Shown here in pieces: positions 10,086 to 22,800 of a stretch of DNA of 64,000 nucleotides (the stretch's first letter is position 1; every line of letters begins with the position of its first letter). Origin of the DNA: Solea solea (taxonomy: Eukaryota > Chordata > Actinopteri > Pleuronectiformes > Soleidae). Where the stretch lies: positions 24,255,799-24,319,798 of the forward strand of contig NC_081151.1 of assembly GCF_958295425.1 (NCBI RefSeq), in the 5' to 3' direction. The notes beneath the pieces are model-generated. The model made no database searches, was not told where the DNA came from, and worked only from the letters and a program-made list of their open reading frames with translations. The position numbers were made by a program, and so were the translations under genes.

Positions 10086-12761
10086 AACACTGTGTGACCT
10101 CTGTGTGCTTCTGTCCCTGTAGGTTCAGGACGAGTCGAGGACCAATCAGAGACCAGACTTCATCCTGCTGTCCAATCACAGTCCACAAGGGGAAGACGCG
10201 GCGCTGTTTCCTGATCAGTGGGAGGACAGAGTGAGTCTGGCCGGCAGGTATGTCCACTTGTCTTCTGGTCTCAGGGTTTTTTGTCTCCATCTGTCCTGTC
10301 CATCTAAACCCCGCCCCCTTGCTGTCAGTGAGTTCCAGGTAAAGGAGGCGTGTCGTCCTTCTGCCCCTGGTGGACATCGGGACAAACCTAGTCCAGACAG
10401 CGGCTGCTCGCTCGACTTCAGCTCCACACTGACCACTCCAACCAGACCTGCAGGAGACGGTGAGATGGACAGAGACGTTGTCTCAGTTGTCTCAGATGTC
10501 TCAGATGTCTCAGATGTCTCAGTTATAGTTAGATAGTTAGATATTTCCATGGTCAATGAAACAAGTCTTTCTGTCTCAGACTCGGAGAAGACGGTTGTAG
10601 ACGAGAATTCCTCGGAGCTGGAGGACGATGACGACGGAGGGGGCGGAGCCTATCAGACTGTCCCTCAGACTCCAGACCAGGAAGCTTTTCTGAAGGAACA
10701 CTTTGTCACACTGTCTGACCACTCAGGTACGGCTCAGCCTACAAACTATGCAAACCCACCCGCAATGACAGAAACCCAACCCACTACTGCATAACACACC
10801 CACCCACCACCTCAAGCCACGCCCACTTCTCTATGCGTGATTCTGTTTTCCAGGGAGTCCGAGCAGAGCGAGCCACAGCTCAACTGAGAGTCTCAGCATC
10901 TCCTCCAGGTTCCTGTCCCACAACTCAGCTGGAAGGTAAGGTCAGAGGTCAGGGGTCAGGGGTCAGAGGTCAGGGAGCGGTCACATGACAAATGACACCT
11001 GCTTGTGTTCTTGTCTCCTTCTCAGTCGCGCTGTGTTTCCTCTTCCATCTCGGACCAGCAGAGAAGTCGGAGCAGGAGACATGAAGACGCGTCCTCTGGT
11101 CTCTGAAGTCCGACCTCTGATGGAGCAGGAGCAGAACCAGAACAGGAGCCAGGACAGGAAGGTTTCATGGCACCAGGATCAAACACAGACTCAAGACCAG
11201 GTACATATCCAGACCAACCAGGACCAAGCACAGCCGCCTCAGGAGGAGGACACCTGCCAGAAGTTGTCTCCTCCTCTGAAGAAGGTCCAGACAGCTGTGG
11301 AGTCCAGGAGGAATGTGGGCCCGACGGCCCGGGCTGCAGCCTCACATCTGAACTCCACCTGTGGACTCAGGAAGACACAGTCTGTCCACAGCCTGCTGAG
11401 TGACACAGGTGAGACAACAGGACTCAAACTGTTGACAGGACAGGGGTCAGGAGGTCAGGGTTCATCAAGTTCAGGTGAAAATGATTCATCAGTTTGTAGA
11501 AACCAGAGATGTCCTCTCTCTTTCCTCAACCTCTCTCTCTCTCTCTCTCTCTCTCTCAGGTGACCCCTCCCTCTTGACCGCTCATCCATCTGGAGAGGTC
11601 CCTCATCAGCTGCTCCTCCCCCTTCAGCGTCCCACCACCCTTCCGTCCTCCCCCAGGCGTCTGCCCGCTCAGAGACTCGGTCCTGTGTCCCCCAGGTCCC
11701 CGCAGCAGGAGACAGCTCAGTCTGTCACTGTTGGACAGAGAAAGTCTTCCTCGCCGTTGTCCTCGTCCACACCGGCGCCACGGTCCTACATGAGCCCGAC
11801 CACCAGCTCCATGGCCAAGATGTCCCGCTCCGTCTCCATGGGCGACGGCCTGAACATCTCTGACCCTGTGGAGGACGCCGTGGTGACGTTGTCCTGCTCT
11901 CAGATCAAAGACACTACACCTCCTCCGGTTGCCGTGGTTCCCTCCAACGCAGCTCTGGCCGCACCTCCTCAAGCTGCTATTGTCCCCGTTGTTGCCTCCT
12001 CCTCCTCACCGAGTAACCATAGTAACCAGGTACCCCCTCCCCCCCGCAGTCTACAGACTCGGGTGTCCAGCAGCAGACCACTTCCAGACAAACCCTCCCT
12101 CACCTCCTTCTCGCTGTCGACTCGTCCTCCGGTCCCCGTCTCCCCCCTGACTCCCCCCCCGCCTCAGACTCCTGCAGGAACCAGTGCTGAACAGAGAGAC
12201 CACCCAGGTTTGTACTTTCCTCCTCCTCTTCCTTCCGCCTCTGTGTGGGCTCTGGCTCCGCCCCCTCCTGACTTTTTGTTTGTCTCTCTGTTCAGACCTG
12301 CCAATCAGTGTGGAGAGCTGCAGAGCTTTGACCAATGAGCTGCAGAGCTGCTTTAAGAGAGCCACACACCTGTACAGACAGGTGAGTGTCCACAAAGCCA
12401 GGGTCCAGGGAACCTGAAGGAACCCGAAGGAACCCGAAGGAACCAGAGGAACCTGAAGGAACCCGAGGAACCTGAAGGAACCCTGGTTTTCAGGTTCTCT
12501 TGCAGTCTTTTTCACCCGCGTCTTCTTCTCCTCCTCCAGGTGAGCGGCTCTTCCACTGATGGCTCCGCCCCTGACCAGCAGATGGCAGTGCTCCTATCAG
12601 AGGCCTTCCATGCCATGAGGGTGGAGCTGGACTGTTTGCCACTGAGTGAGCCGAGCATGCTGGGAGGAGTGGGGGAGGTAAAGATGGCGGCTCTGCTGGA
12701 GGAGTACTCTCTGCTGCTCCTACAGGCCGTTCAAAGGAAGGTCAACAGCAGCATGTCCTGA
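784..12761 (+). CDS. mapkbp1: MAPKBP1, WD40-repeat JNK/NOD-pathway scaffold (30 coding exons)
   Basis: Mitogen-activated protein kinase-binding protein 1, a cytoplasmic/centrosomal WD40 scaffold that binds JNK and modulates NOD2 and NF-kB signalling (family knowledge). Thirty exons with GT-AG borders join to 4,494 nt, exactly 1,497 codons plus stop, close to the roughly 1,510 residues of the human protein. The N-terminus carries the family motif [18 protein letters not shown]40 repeats fill about residues 60-745, followed by an acidic, Ser/Pro-rich tail. The diagnostic block [16 protein letters not shown] lies near residue 1257, and a C-terminal helical segment ends at the stop. The paralogue WDR62 is less likely because the N-terminus and the PTTSSMAK block match MAPKBP1. 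A polyadenylation signal AATAAA lies at 13025-13030. The gene is convergent with the C1q gene. The start at 784 fits the family N-terminus. Confidence 0.97.
908..960. repeat. (CA)n microsatellite, mapkbp1 intron 1
   Basis: CGCA repeats pass into about 20 CA dinucleotides immediately after the exon 1 donor. The sense RNA is CA-rich, a known context for hnRNP L binding; any effect on splicing here is inference. Confidence 0.95.
1113..1206. repeat. hexamer repeat CCTGGT/CCTGAT in mapkbp1 intron 1
   Basis: About 15 tandem copies of a six-base unit (TGGTCC, TGATCC or TGGTCT), visibly degenerate. The remainder of intron 1 (961-1362) holds nothing else recognisable. Confidence 0.9.
1733..2100. repeat. 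(ACAG)n and CA/TCACA minisatellite, mapkbp1 intron 2
   Basis: A (CAGA)n run at about 1733-1765 is followed, after a short unique segment, by roughly 270 bp (1829-2100) of mixed ACTCACAC and ACTCACATACTCAC units ending in a pure CA run. It gives long apparent His/Thr reading frames that are artefacts. A GT run at 2183-2220 closes the same intron, just before the exon 3 acceptor. Confidence 0.93.
2440..2808. repeat. (GATGGT/GATGAT)n repeat, mapkbp1 intron 4
   Basis: About 370 bp of GAT and GGT trinucleotides fill nearly all of the intron between exons 4 and 5. Trinucleotide runs are interrupted by AAGGTG and GTTGAT variants with an apparent longer period (the block GATGATGATAATGATGGTGG recurs). 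Confidence 0.92.
3001..3158. repeat. 21/15-bp minisatellite, mapkbp1 intron 5
   Basis: Seven tandem copies built around ACTTATACTGCAGCAACACTG, some lacking the AGC. The array starts two bases inside the intron, next to the exon 5 donor, and ends just before the exon 6 acceptor, so nearly the entire intron is repeat. Confidence 0.9.
3308..3500. repeat. GT-rich minisatellite, mapkbp1 intron 6
   Basis: Alternating GT runs and a segment TTCACCGTGTGTTACTG in four copies. It fills the intron between exons 6 and 7 completely. Confidence 0.9.
3886..3938. repeat. perfect 20-bp inverted repeat in mapkbp1 intron 7
   Basis: The arm CAGTTCAGCCGATGACATCA at 3886-3905 is exactly complementary to 3919-3938, with a 13-base loop. 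The rest of intron 7 (3689-4205) contains only a short TACTGAC repeat near 4079-4120 and no gene. Confidence 0.9.
4874..6523. repeat. 1.65-kb 12-bp minisatellite, mapkbp1 intron 10
   Basis: About 137 tandem copies of a 12-bp unit with variants ACACCTGTAACT, ACACCTGTAATT, ATACCTGTAACT and ACACCTGCAACT. Variants often alternate to give a 24-bp period. It starts right after the exon 10 donor. The reverse strand gives a 600-residue Cys/Tyr/Arg open frame that is purely a repeat translation. Confidence 0.97.
6524..6650. repeat. (TA)n-rich tract, mapkbp1 intron 10
   Basis: Alternating TATATA and GTGTATATA blocks with internal dyad symmetry, directly abutting the 12-bp minisatellite. Exon 11 begins 88 bp further on. 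Confidence 0.9.
7000..7166. repeat. (GTTT)n minisatellite, mapkbp1 intron 11
   Basis: Five units consisting of a variable GTTT run and the segment ACACGATGCTT, filling the intron up to the exon 12 acceptor. Confidence 0.92.
7262..7615. other. mapkbp1 intron 12, no gene
   Basis: Contains a short CCTTAACC repeat (7280-7325), an imperfect inverted repeat (TGGACCAGGGTCTGGAT near 7352-7368 against ATCCAGACCCTG near 7415-7426) and a CT/GT-rich polypyrimidine stretch (7537-7610) that serves the exon 13 acceptor. No coding potential is seen. Confidence 0.6.
7756..8270. repeat. TGACATCACTG minisatellite, mapkbp1 intron 13
   Basis: About 515 bp of tandem units TGACATCACTG and TGACATCAC, with TGACTG spacers, in mixed order. 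Late copies carry TGACCTCAC. It fills almost the whole intron. Confidence 0.95.
9545..12761 (+). CDS. mapkbp1: mapkbp1 coding exons 20-30 (C-terminal tail)
   Basis: Exons: 9545-9663, 9734-9777, 9857-10042, 10123-10247, 10329-10459, 10580-10726, 10854-10935, 11026-11408, 11560-12207, 12296-12381, 12540-12761 (stop TGA at 12759-12761). They encode a low-complexity tail with acidic runs ([24 protein letters not shown]), the conserved [23 protein letters not shown] and [16 protein letters not shown], a proline-rich stretch, and a helical end ([18 protein letters not shown] ... [16 protein letters not shown]) equivalent to the dimerising loop-helix known from WDR62. Exon 20 begins at a NAGNAG acceptor (9545 or 9548). 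Inside exon 27 a CAG|GTACAT at about 11199 could serve as a donor, so this exon may be split in some transcripts. The frame stays open across it. Confidence 0.9.
12403..12485. repeat. short GGAACCCGAA minisatellite, mapkbp1 intron 29
   Basis: About seven degenerate 10-13 bp units of the type GGAACCCGAA or GGAACCTGAA in the intron before the last exon. Confidence 0.85.
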
Positions 12762-13356
12762 AGTACACTCCTCCTCCTGGTCTTGGCTCCGCCTCTGTTT
12801 TTAATCCTGACCTCAGATGTTTGGCGGGGTCGTGATATTTTTAACGACTCTTTCGGGGACTCTTGAATTCGTGAATCTAGAGGATTATTGAGACTTGTCT
12901 TGTCACTGATTTGAACTAACTTTATCGTTCTCTTATCTTAACACTTTTTTAGAAAAAAAATACACTTTTGTGGGGTTTAAATCTGGGTCAAAGTTCATCT
13001 TTTCATGTTTTTGACTAATTTTAAAATAAAACTTCAGGGCTTCTTTTCATCTGTGTGCTTTCATGAGAGCTTGAATCTGATTGGTCGAGGTTCTGCTCAG
13101 CTGTAAACTGTCAATCAATATTTGTCAACATGTTTATGTGAGTGAAGGTCAAACAGACCAGTTTATTCATTCATTCATTCATTCATCACACGTTCATTCA
13201 AATCATTTATTTATCATCACTGACAACAAAATGGCTGCTGCCGATCGCAGAGACAAACAGATTAAGATTATAACGGTCAAATGTCTAAAATCAGAAGACA
13301 GGAACAATAGTTAAGTGCTGACAGGAGGTCTCACTCGTACCCGGGTCCTGGGACCA
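12762..13356. other. 3' UTRs of mapkbp1 and the C1q gene (convergent)
   Basis: No gene. The mapkbp1 3' UTR runs to a plus-strand AATAAA at 13025-13030. On the minus strand, AATAAA complements at 13206-13211 and 13162-13167 are plausible polyadenylation signals for the C1q gene, whose stop codon is at 13357-13359. The two transcripts thus end within about 200 bp of each other, tail to tail. A (CATT)n run lies near 13165-13185. Confidence 0.6.
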
Positions 13357-13845
13357 TCACAGCGAGAACAGCAGGAATCCAGAGAAGACGCTGAAATTCC
13401 TCGAGTCGTCGTAGAGTCGATAGGTCGCTGGCAGAGTGAGGCGGACGCGGTCGCCCTCGTCCAGCCGCAGAGCCACACCCCCGGACGTGCAGGTGTAGCC
13501 GCCGTGGTCGTTCAGCTTCAGGTTGAAGATGATTGGCTGCTCGTTCATGACCAGGTACAGACCCATGTATCCTTTCAGGTAATCTGCTGCTGTGAAGCTG
13601 AAGAAGTAAATGCCTGTGACTGGAGCCGTGAAGACACCTGAGACACAAAAACACCACTGTCCTTCACTTCCTGTCACCTGTACACTTTCACCACACACAG
13701 ATGGAGCTTCACTCACCTGCAGCCGTGTCGTAGGCTCCACCCACATCACTGATGCTTTTGGAAAAGATCAGAGTCGTCTCTTGATCAAAGGGTCCAACTG
13801 TGCCAGAGTCAGTGAGTGCAGCTGAGAACGCCACCTTCAGTCCAA
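13357..13845 (-). CDS. C1q globular domain exons (last two exons)
   Basis: Exons 13717-13845 (129 nt) and 13357-13637 (281 nt including stop) are separated by a 79-bp intron. Together they give a complete C1q domain: [20 protein letters not shown] at its start, the central [17 protein letters not shown] block that marks the family, then [29 protein letters not shown] and FSGFLLFSL at the end. All ten beta-strand blocks expected of the fold appear present. The upstream splice acceptor is at 13846-13847, only about 15 bp from the start of the satellite array. Confidence 0.93.
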
Positions 13846-16800
13846 CTGGGACACACACACGTATGTTGTCCAAAATCAGTCCAAAAAGTCATAGTATAGT
13901 GACTTTTTGGACTGATTTTGGACGACATACCTGTACAAACATATGACCTATGACTTTTTTGACTGATTTTGGACGAAATACTATACTATGACTTTTTGGA
14001 CTGATTTTGGACGACATACTAACCTATGACTTTTTTGACTGAGTTTGGACGACATACTAACCTATGACTTTTTTGACCGATTTTGGACGACATACTAACC
14101 TATGACTTTTCTGACTGATTTTGGACGACATACTAACCTATGACTTTTTTGACTGATTTTGGACGACATACTAACCTATGACTTTTTTGACTGATTTTAG
14201 ACGACATACTAATCTATGACTTTTCTGACTGATTTTGGACAACATACTAACCTATGACTTTTTTGACTGAGTTTGGACGACATACTAACCTATGACTTTT
14301 TTGACTGATTTTGGACGACATGCTAACCTATGACTTTTTGGACTGATTTTGGACGACATACTAACCTATGACTTTTTTGACCGAGTTTGGACGACATACT
14401 AACCTATGACTTTTTTGACCGATTTTGGACGACATACTAACCTATGACTTTTCTGACTGATTTTGGACGACATACTAACCTATGTCGTTTTTGACTGAGT
14501 TTGGACGACATACTAACCTATGACTTTTTTGACAGATTTTGGACGACATACTAACTTATGACTTTTTGACAGATTTTGGACGACATACTAACCTATGACT
14601 TTTTGACAGATTTTGGACGACATACTTACCTATGACTTTTTTGACTGATTTTAGACGACATACTAACCTATGACTTTTTTGACCGAGTTTGGACGACATA
14701 CTAACCTATGACTTTTCTGACTGATTTTGGACGACATACTAACCTATGACTTTTTTGACTGAGTTTGGACGACATACTAACCTATGACTTTTTGGACTGA
14801 TTTTGGACGACATACTAACCTATGACTTTTTTGACTGAGTTTGGACGACATACTATAACCTATGACTTTTTTGACCGATTTTGGACGACATACTAACCTA
14901 TGACTTTTCTGACTGATTTTGGACGACATACTAACCTATGTCGTTTTTGACTGAGTTTGGACGACATACTAACCTATGACTTTTTTGACAGATTTTGGAC
15001 GACATACTAACTTATGACTTTTTGACAGATTTTGGACGACATACTAACCTATGACTTTTTGACAGATTTTGGACGACATACTTACCTATGACTTTTTTGA
15101 CTGATTTTAGACGACATACTAACCTATGACTTTTTTGACCGATTTTGGACGACATACTAACCTATGACTTTTTTGACTGATTTTGGACGACATACTAACT
15201 TATGACTTTTTGACAGATTTTGGACGACATACTAACCTATGACTTTTTGACAGATTTTGGACGACATACTTACCTATGACTTTTTTGACTGATTTTGGAC
15301 GACATACTAACCTATGACTTTTTTGACCGATTTTGGACGACATACTAACCTATGACTTTTTTGACAGATTTTGGACGACATACTAACTTATGACTTTTTG
15401 ACAGATTTTGGCCGACATACTAACCTATGACTTTTTGACAGATTTTGGCCGACATACTAACCTATGACTTTTTCGACTGAGTTTGGACGACGTACTATAC
15501 TTTGTCGTTTTTGACTGAGTTTGGACGACATACTAACCTATGACTTTTTTGACTGCTTTTGGACGAAATACTAACCTATGACTTTTTTGACTGAGTTTGG
15601 ACGACATACTGACCTATGACTTTTTTGACTGATTTTGGACGACATACTAACCTATGACTTTTTTGACTGATTTTAGACGACATACTAACCTATGACTTTT
15701 TTTACTGATTATGGACGACATACTACAGTATACTATGTCGTTTTTGACTGATTTTGGACGACATATTAACCTATGACTTTTTTGAGTGATTTTGGACGAC
15801 ATATTAACCTATGACTTTTTTGAGTGATTTTGGACGACATGCTATACTATGACTTTTTTGACAGATTTTGGACGACATGTTATACTATGACTTTTTTGAC
15901 TGATTTTGAACGACATGCTATACTATGACTTTTTTGACTGATTTTGGACGACATGCTATACTATGACTTTTTGGACTGATTTTGGACGACATGCTATACT
16001 ATGACTTTTTTGAGTGATTTTGGACGACATACTAACCTATGACTTTTTTGAGTGATTTTGGACGACATGCTATACTATGACTTTTTTGACAGATTTTGGA
16101 CTACATGCTATACTATGACTTTTTTGAGTGATTTTGGACGACATGCTATACTATGACTTCTTTGACAGAGTTTGGAAGACATGCTATACTATGACTTCTT
16201 TGACAGATTTTGGACGACATACTATACTATGACGTTTTTGAGTGATTTTGGAAGACATGCTATACTATGACTTCTTTGACAGATTTTGGACGACATGCTA
16301 TACTATGACGTTTTTGAGTGATTTTGGACGACATGCTATACTATGACTTTTTTGAATAATTTTGGACGACATGCTATACTATGACTTTTTTGACAGATTT
16401 TGGACGACATGCTATACTATGACTTTTTTGACTGATTTTGGACGACATGCTATACTATGACTTTTTTGAGTGATTTTGGACGACATGCTATACTATGACT
16501 TTTTTGAGTGATTTTGGACGACATGCTATACTATGACTTTTTTGAGTGATTTTGGACGACATGCTATACTATGACATTTTTGAATGAATTTGGACGACAT
16601 GCTATACTATGACTTTTTTGACTGAGTTTGGACGACGTACTATACTTTGTCGTTTTTGACTGAGTTTGGACGACATACTAACCTATGACTTTTTTGACTG
16701 CTTTTGGACAAAATACTAACCTATGACTTTTTTGACTGAGTTTGGACGACATACTAACCTATGACTTTTTTGAACGATTTTGGAAGACATACTAACCTAT

Positions 16801-19800
16801 GACTTTTCTGACTGATTTTGGACGACATACTAACCTATGTCGTTTTTGACTGAGTTTGGACGACATACTAACCTATGACTTTTTTGACAGATTTTGGACG
16901 ACATACTAACTTATGACTTTTTGACAGATTTTGGACGACATACTTACCTATGACTTTTTTGACTGATTTTAGACGACATACTAACCTATGACTTTTTTGA
17001 CCGATTTTGGACGACATACTAACCTATGACTTTTTTGACTGATTTTGGACGACATACTAACTTATGACTTTTTGACAGATTTTGGACGACATACTAACCT
17101 ATGACTTTTTGACAGATTTTGGACAACATACTTACCCATGACTTTTTTGACTGATTTTGGACGACATACTAACCTATGACTTTTTTGACCGATTTTGGAC
17201 GACATACTAACCTATGACTTTTTTGACTGATTTTGGACGACATACTAACTTATGACTTTTTGACAGATTTTGGCCGACATACTAACCTATGACTTTTTGA
17301 CAGATTTTGGACGACATACTTACCTATGACTTTTTTGACTGATTTTAGACGACATACTAACCTATGACTTTTTTGACCGAGTTTGGACGACATACTAACC
17401 TATGACTTTTCTGACTGATTTTGGACGACATACTAACCTATGACTTTTTTGACTGAGTTTGGACGACATACTAACCTATGACTTTTTTGACTGATTTTGG
17501 ACGACATGCTAACCTATGACTTTTTGGACTGATTTTGGACGACATACTAACCTATGACTTTTTTGACCGAGTTTGGACGACATACTAACCTATGACTTTT
17601 TTGACTGAGTTTGGACGACATACTATAACCTATGACTTTTTTGACCGATTTTGGACGACATACTAACCTATGACTTTTCTGACTGATTTTGGACGACATA
17701 CTATGTCGTTTTTGACTGAGTTTGGACGACATACTAACCTATGACTTTTTTGACAGATTTTGGACGACATACTAACTTATGACTTTTTGACAGATTTTGG
17801 ACGACATACTAACCTATGACTTTTTGACAGATTTTGGACGACATACTTACCTATGACTTTTTTGACTGATTTTAGACGACATACTAACCTATGACTTTTT
17901 TGACCGATTTTGGACGACATACTAACCTATGACTTTTTTGACTGATTTTGGACGACATACTAACTTATGACTTTTTGACAGATTTTGGACGACATACTAA
18001 CCTATGACTTTTTGACAGATTTTGGACGACATACTTACCTATGACTTTTTTGACTGATTTTGGACGACATACTAACCTATGACTTTTTTGACCGATTTTG
18101 GACGACATACTAACCTATGACTTTTTTGACAGATTTTGGACGACATACTAACTTATGACTTTTTGACAGATTTTGGCCGACATAATAACCTATGACTTTT
18201 TGACAGATTTTGGCCGACATACTAACCTATGACTTTTTCGACTGAGTTTGGACGACGTACTATACTTTGTCGTTTTTGACTGAGTTTGGACGACATACTA
18301 ACCTATGACTTTTTTGACTGCTTTTGGACGAAATACTAACCTATGACTTTTTTGACTGAGTTTGGACGACATACTGACCTATGACTTTTTTGACTGATTT
18401 TGGACGACATACTAACCTATGACTTTTTTGACTGATTTTGGACGACATACTATACTATGTCGTTTTTGACTGATTTTAGACGACATACTAACCTATGACT
18501 TTTTTTACTGATTATGGACGACATACTACAGTATACTATGTCGTTTTTGACTGATTTTGGACGACATATTAACCTATGACTTTTTTGAGTGATTTTGGAC
18601 GACATATTAACCTATGACTTTTTTGAGTGATTTTGGACGACATGCTATACTATGACTTTTTTGACAGATTTTGGACGACATGTTATACTATGACTTTTTT
18701 GACTGATTTTGAACGACATGCTATACTATGACTTTTTTGACTGATTTTGGACGACATGCTATACTATGACTTTTTGGACTGATTTTGGACGACATACTAA
18801 CCTATGACTTTTTTGACTGATTTTGGACGACATACTAACCTATGACTTTTTTGAGTGATTTTGGACGACATGCTATACTATGACTTTTTTGACAGATTTT
18901 GGACTACATGCTATACTATGACTTTTTTGAGTGATTTTGGACGACATGCTATACTATGACTTCTTTGACAGAGTTTGGACGACATACTATACTATGACGT
19001 TTTTGAGTGATTTTGGACGACATGCTATTCTATGACTTTTTTGACAGATTTTAGACGACATACTAACCTATGACTTTTTTGACCGAGTTTGGACGACATA
19101 CTAACCTATGACTTTTCTGACTGATTTTGGACGACATACTAACCTATGACTTTTTTGACTGAGTTTGGACGACATACTAACCTATGACTTTTTTGACTGA
19201 TTTTGGACGACATGCTAACCTATGACTTTTTGGACTGATTTTGGACGACATACTAACCTATGACTTTTTTGACTGAGTTTGGACGACATACTATAACCTA
19301 TGACTTTTTTGACCGATTTTGGACGACATACTAACCTATGACTTTTCTGACTGATTTTGGACGACATACTAACCTATGTCGTTTTTGACTGAGTTTGGAC
19401 GACATACTAACCTATGACTTTTTTGACAGATTTTGGACGACATACTAACTTATGACTTTTTGACAGATTTTGGACGACATACTAACCTATGACTTTTTGA
19501 CAGATTTTGGACGACATACTTACCTATGACTTTTTTGACTGATTTTAGACGACATACTAACCTATGACTTTTTTGACCGATTTTGGACGACATACTAACC
19601 TATGACTTTTTTGACTGATTTTGGACGACATACTAACTTATGACTTTTTGACAGATTTTGGACGACATACTAACCTATGACTTTTTGACAGATTTTGGAC
19701 GACATACTTACCTATGACTTTTTTGACCGATTTTGGACGACATACTAACCTATGACTTTTTTGACAGATTTTGGACGACATACTAACTTATGACTTTTTG

Positions 19801-22800
19801 ACAGATTTTGGCCGACATACTAACCTATGACTTTTTGACAGATTTTGGCCGACATACTAACCTATGACTTTTTCGACTGAGTTTGGACGACGTACTATAC
19901 TTTGTCGTTTTTGACTGAGTTTGGACGACATACTAACCTATGACTTTTTTGACTGCTTTTGGACGAAATACTAACCTATGACTTTTTTGACTGAGTTTGG
20001 ACGACATACTGACCTATGACTTTTTTGACTGATTTTGGACGACATACTAACCTATGACTTTTTTGACTGATTTTGGACGACATACTATACTATGTCGTTT
20101 TTGACTGATTTTAGACGACATACTAACCTATGACTTTTTTTACTGATTATGGACGACATACTACAGTATACTATGTCGTTTTTGACTGATTTTGGACGAC
20201 ATATTAACCTATGACTTTTTTGAGTGATTTTGGACGACATATTAACCTATGACTTTTTTGAGTGATTTTGGACGACATGCTATACTATGACTTTTTTGAC
20301 AGATTTTGGACGACATGTTATACTATGACTTTTTTGACTGATTTTGAACGACATGCTATACTATGACTTTTTTGACTAATTTTGGACGACATGCTATACT
20401 ATGACTTTTTGGACTGATTTTGGACGACATGCTATACTATGACTTTTTTGAGTGATTTTGGACGACATACTAACCTATGACTTTTTTGAGTGATTTTGGA
20501 CGACATGCTATACTATGACTTTTTTGACAGATTTTGGACTACATGCTATACTATGACTTTTTTGAGTGATTTTGGACGACATGCTATACTATGACTTCTT
20601 TGACAGAGTTTGGAAGACATGCTATACTATGACTTCTTTGACAGATTTTGGACGACATACTATACTATGACGTTTTTGAGTGATTTTGGAAGACATGCTA
20701 TACTATGACTTCTTTGACAGATTTTGGACGACATGCTATACTATGACGTTTTTGAGTGATTTTGGACGACATGCTATACTATGACTTTTTTGAATAATTT
20801 TGGACGACATGCTATACTATGACTTTTTTGACAGATTTTGGACGACATGCTATACTATGACTTTTTTGACTGATTTTGGACGACATGCTATACTATGACT
20901 TTTTTGAGTGACTTTGGACGACATGCTATACTATGACTTTTTTGAGTGATTTTGGACGACATGCTATACTATGACTTTTTTGAGTGATTTTGGACGACAT
21001 GCTATACTATGACATTTTTGAATGAATTTGGACGACATGCTATACTATGACTTTTTTGACTGAGTTTGGACGACGTACTATACTTTGTCGTTTTTGACTG
21101 AGTTTGGACGACATACTAACCTATGACTTTTTTGACTGCTTTTGGACAAAATACTAACCTATGACTTTTTTGACTGAGTTTGGACGACATACTAACCTAT
21201 GACTTTTTTGAACGATTTTGGAAGACATACTAACCTATGACTTTTCTGACTGATTTTGGTCGACATACTAACCTATGTCGTTTTTGACTGAGTTTGGACG
21301 ACATACTAACCTATGACTTTTTTGACAGATTTTGGACGACATACTAACTTATGACTTTTTGACAGATTTTGGACGACATACTTACCTATGACTTTTTTGA
21401 CTGATTTTGGACGACATACTAACCTATGACTTTTTTGACCGATTTTGGACGACATACTAACCTATGACTTTTTTGACAGATTTTGGACGACATACTAACT
21501 TATGACTTTTTGACAGATTTTGGCCGACATACTAACCTATGACTTTTTGACAGATTTTGGACGACATACTAACCTATGACTTTTTCGACTGAGTTTGGAC
21601 GACGTACTATACTTTGTCGTTTTTGACTGAGTTTGGACGACATACTAACCTATGACTTTTTTGACTGCTTTTGGACGAAATACTAACCTATGACTTTTTT
21701 GACTGAGTTTGGACGACATACTAACCTATGACTTTTTTGACTGATTTTGGACGACATACTATACTATGTCGTTTTTGACTGATTTTAGACGACATACTAA
21801 CCTATGACTTTTTTTACTGATTATGGACGACATACTACAGTATACTATGTCGTTTTTGACTGATTTTGGACGACATATTAACCTATGACTTTTTTGAGTG
21901 ATTTTGGACGACATATTAACCTATGACTTTTTTGAGTGATTTTGGACGACATGCTATACTATGACTTTTTTGACAGGGTTTGGACGACATACTATACTAT
22001 GACGTTTTTGAGTGATTTTGGACGACATGCTATTCTATGACTTTTTTGACAGATTTTGGAAGACATGCTATACTATGACTTCTTTGACAGATTTTGGACG
22101 ACATACTATACTATGACGTTTTTGAGTGATTTTGGACGACATGCTATACTATGACTTTTTTGACTGATTTTGGACGACATGCTATACTATGACTTTTTTG
22201 AGTGATTTTGGACAACATGCTATACTATGACTTTTTTGAGTGATTTTGGACGACATGCTATACTATGACTTTTTTGAGTGATTTTGGACGACATGCTATA
22301 CTATGACATTTTTGAATGAATTTGGACGACATGCTATACTATGACTTTTTTGACTGAGTTTGGACGACGTACTATACTTTGTCGTTTTTGACTGAGTTTG
22401 GACGACATACTAACCTATGACTTTTTGACTGCTTTTGGACAAAATACTAACCTATGACTTTTTTGACTGATTTTGGACGACATACTAACTTATGACTTTT
22501 TGACAGATTTTGGACGACATACTAACCTATGACTTTTTGACAGATTTTGGACAACATACTTACCCATGACTTTTTTGACTGATTTTGGACGACATACTAA
22601 CCTATGACTTTTTTGACCGATTTTGGACGACATACTAACCTATGACTTTTTTGACAGATTTTGGACGACATACTAACTTATGACTTTTTGACAGATTTTG
22701 GCCGACATACTAACCTATGACTTTTTGACAGATTTTGGACGACATACTTACCTATGACTTTTTTGACTGATTTTAGACGACATACTAACCTATGACTTTT

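Noticed and set aside
784..12761. WDR62 instead of MAPKBP1
   Set aside because: The two are paralogues, but the N-terminal [16 protein letters not shown] context, the C-terminal PTTSSMAK block and the neighbour jmjd7 favour MAPKBP1.
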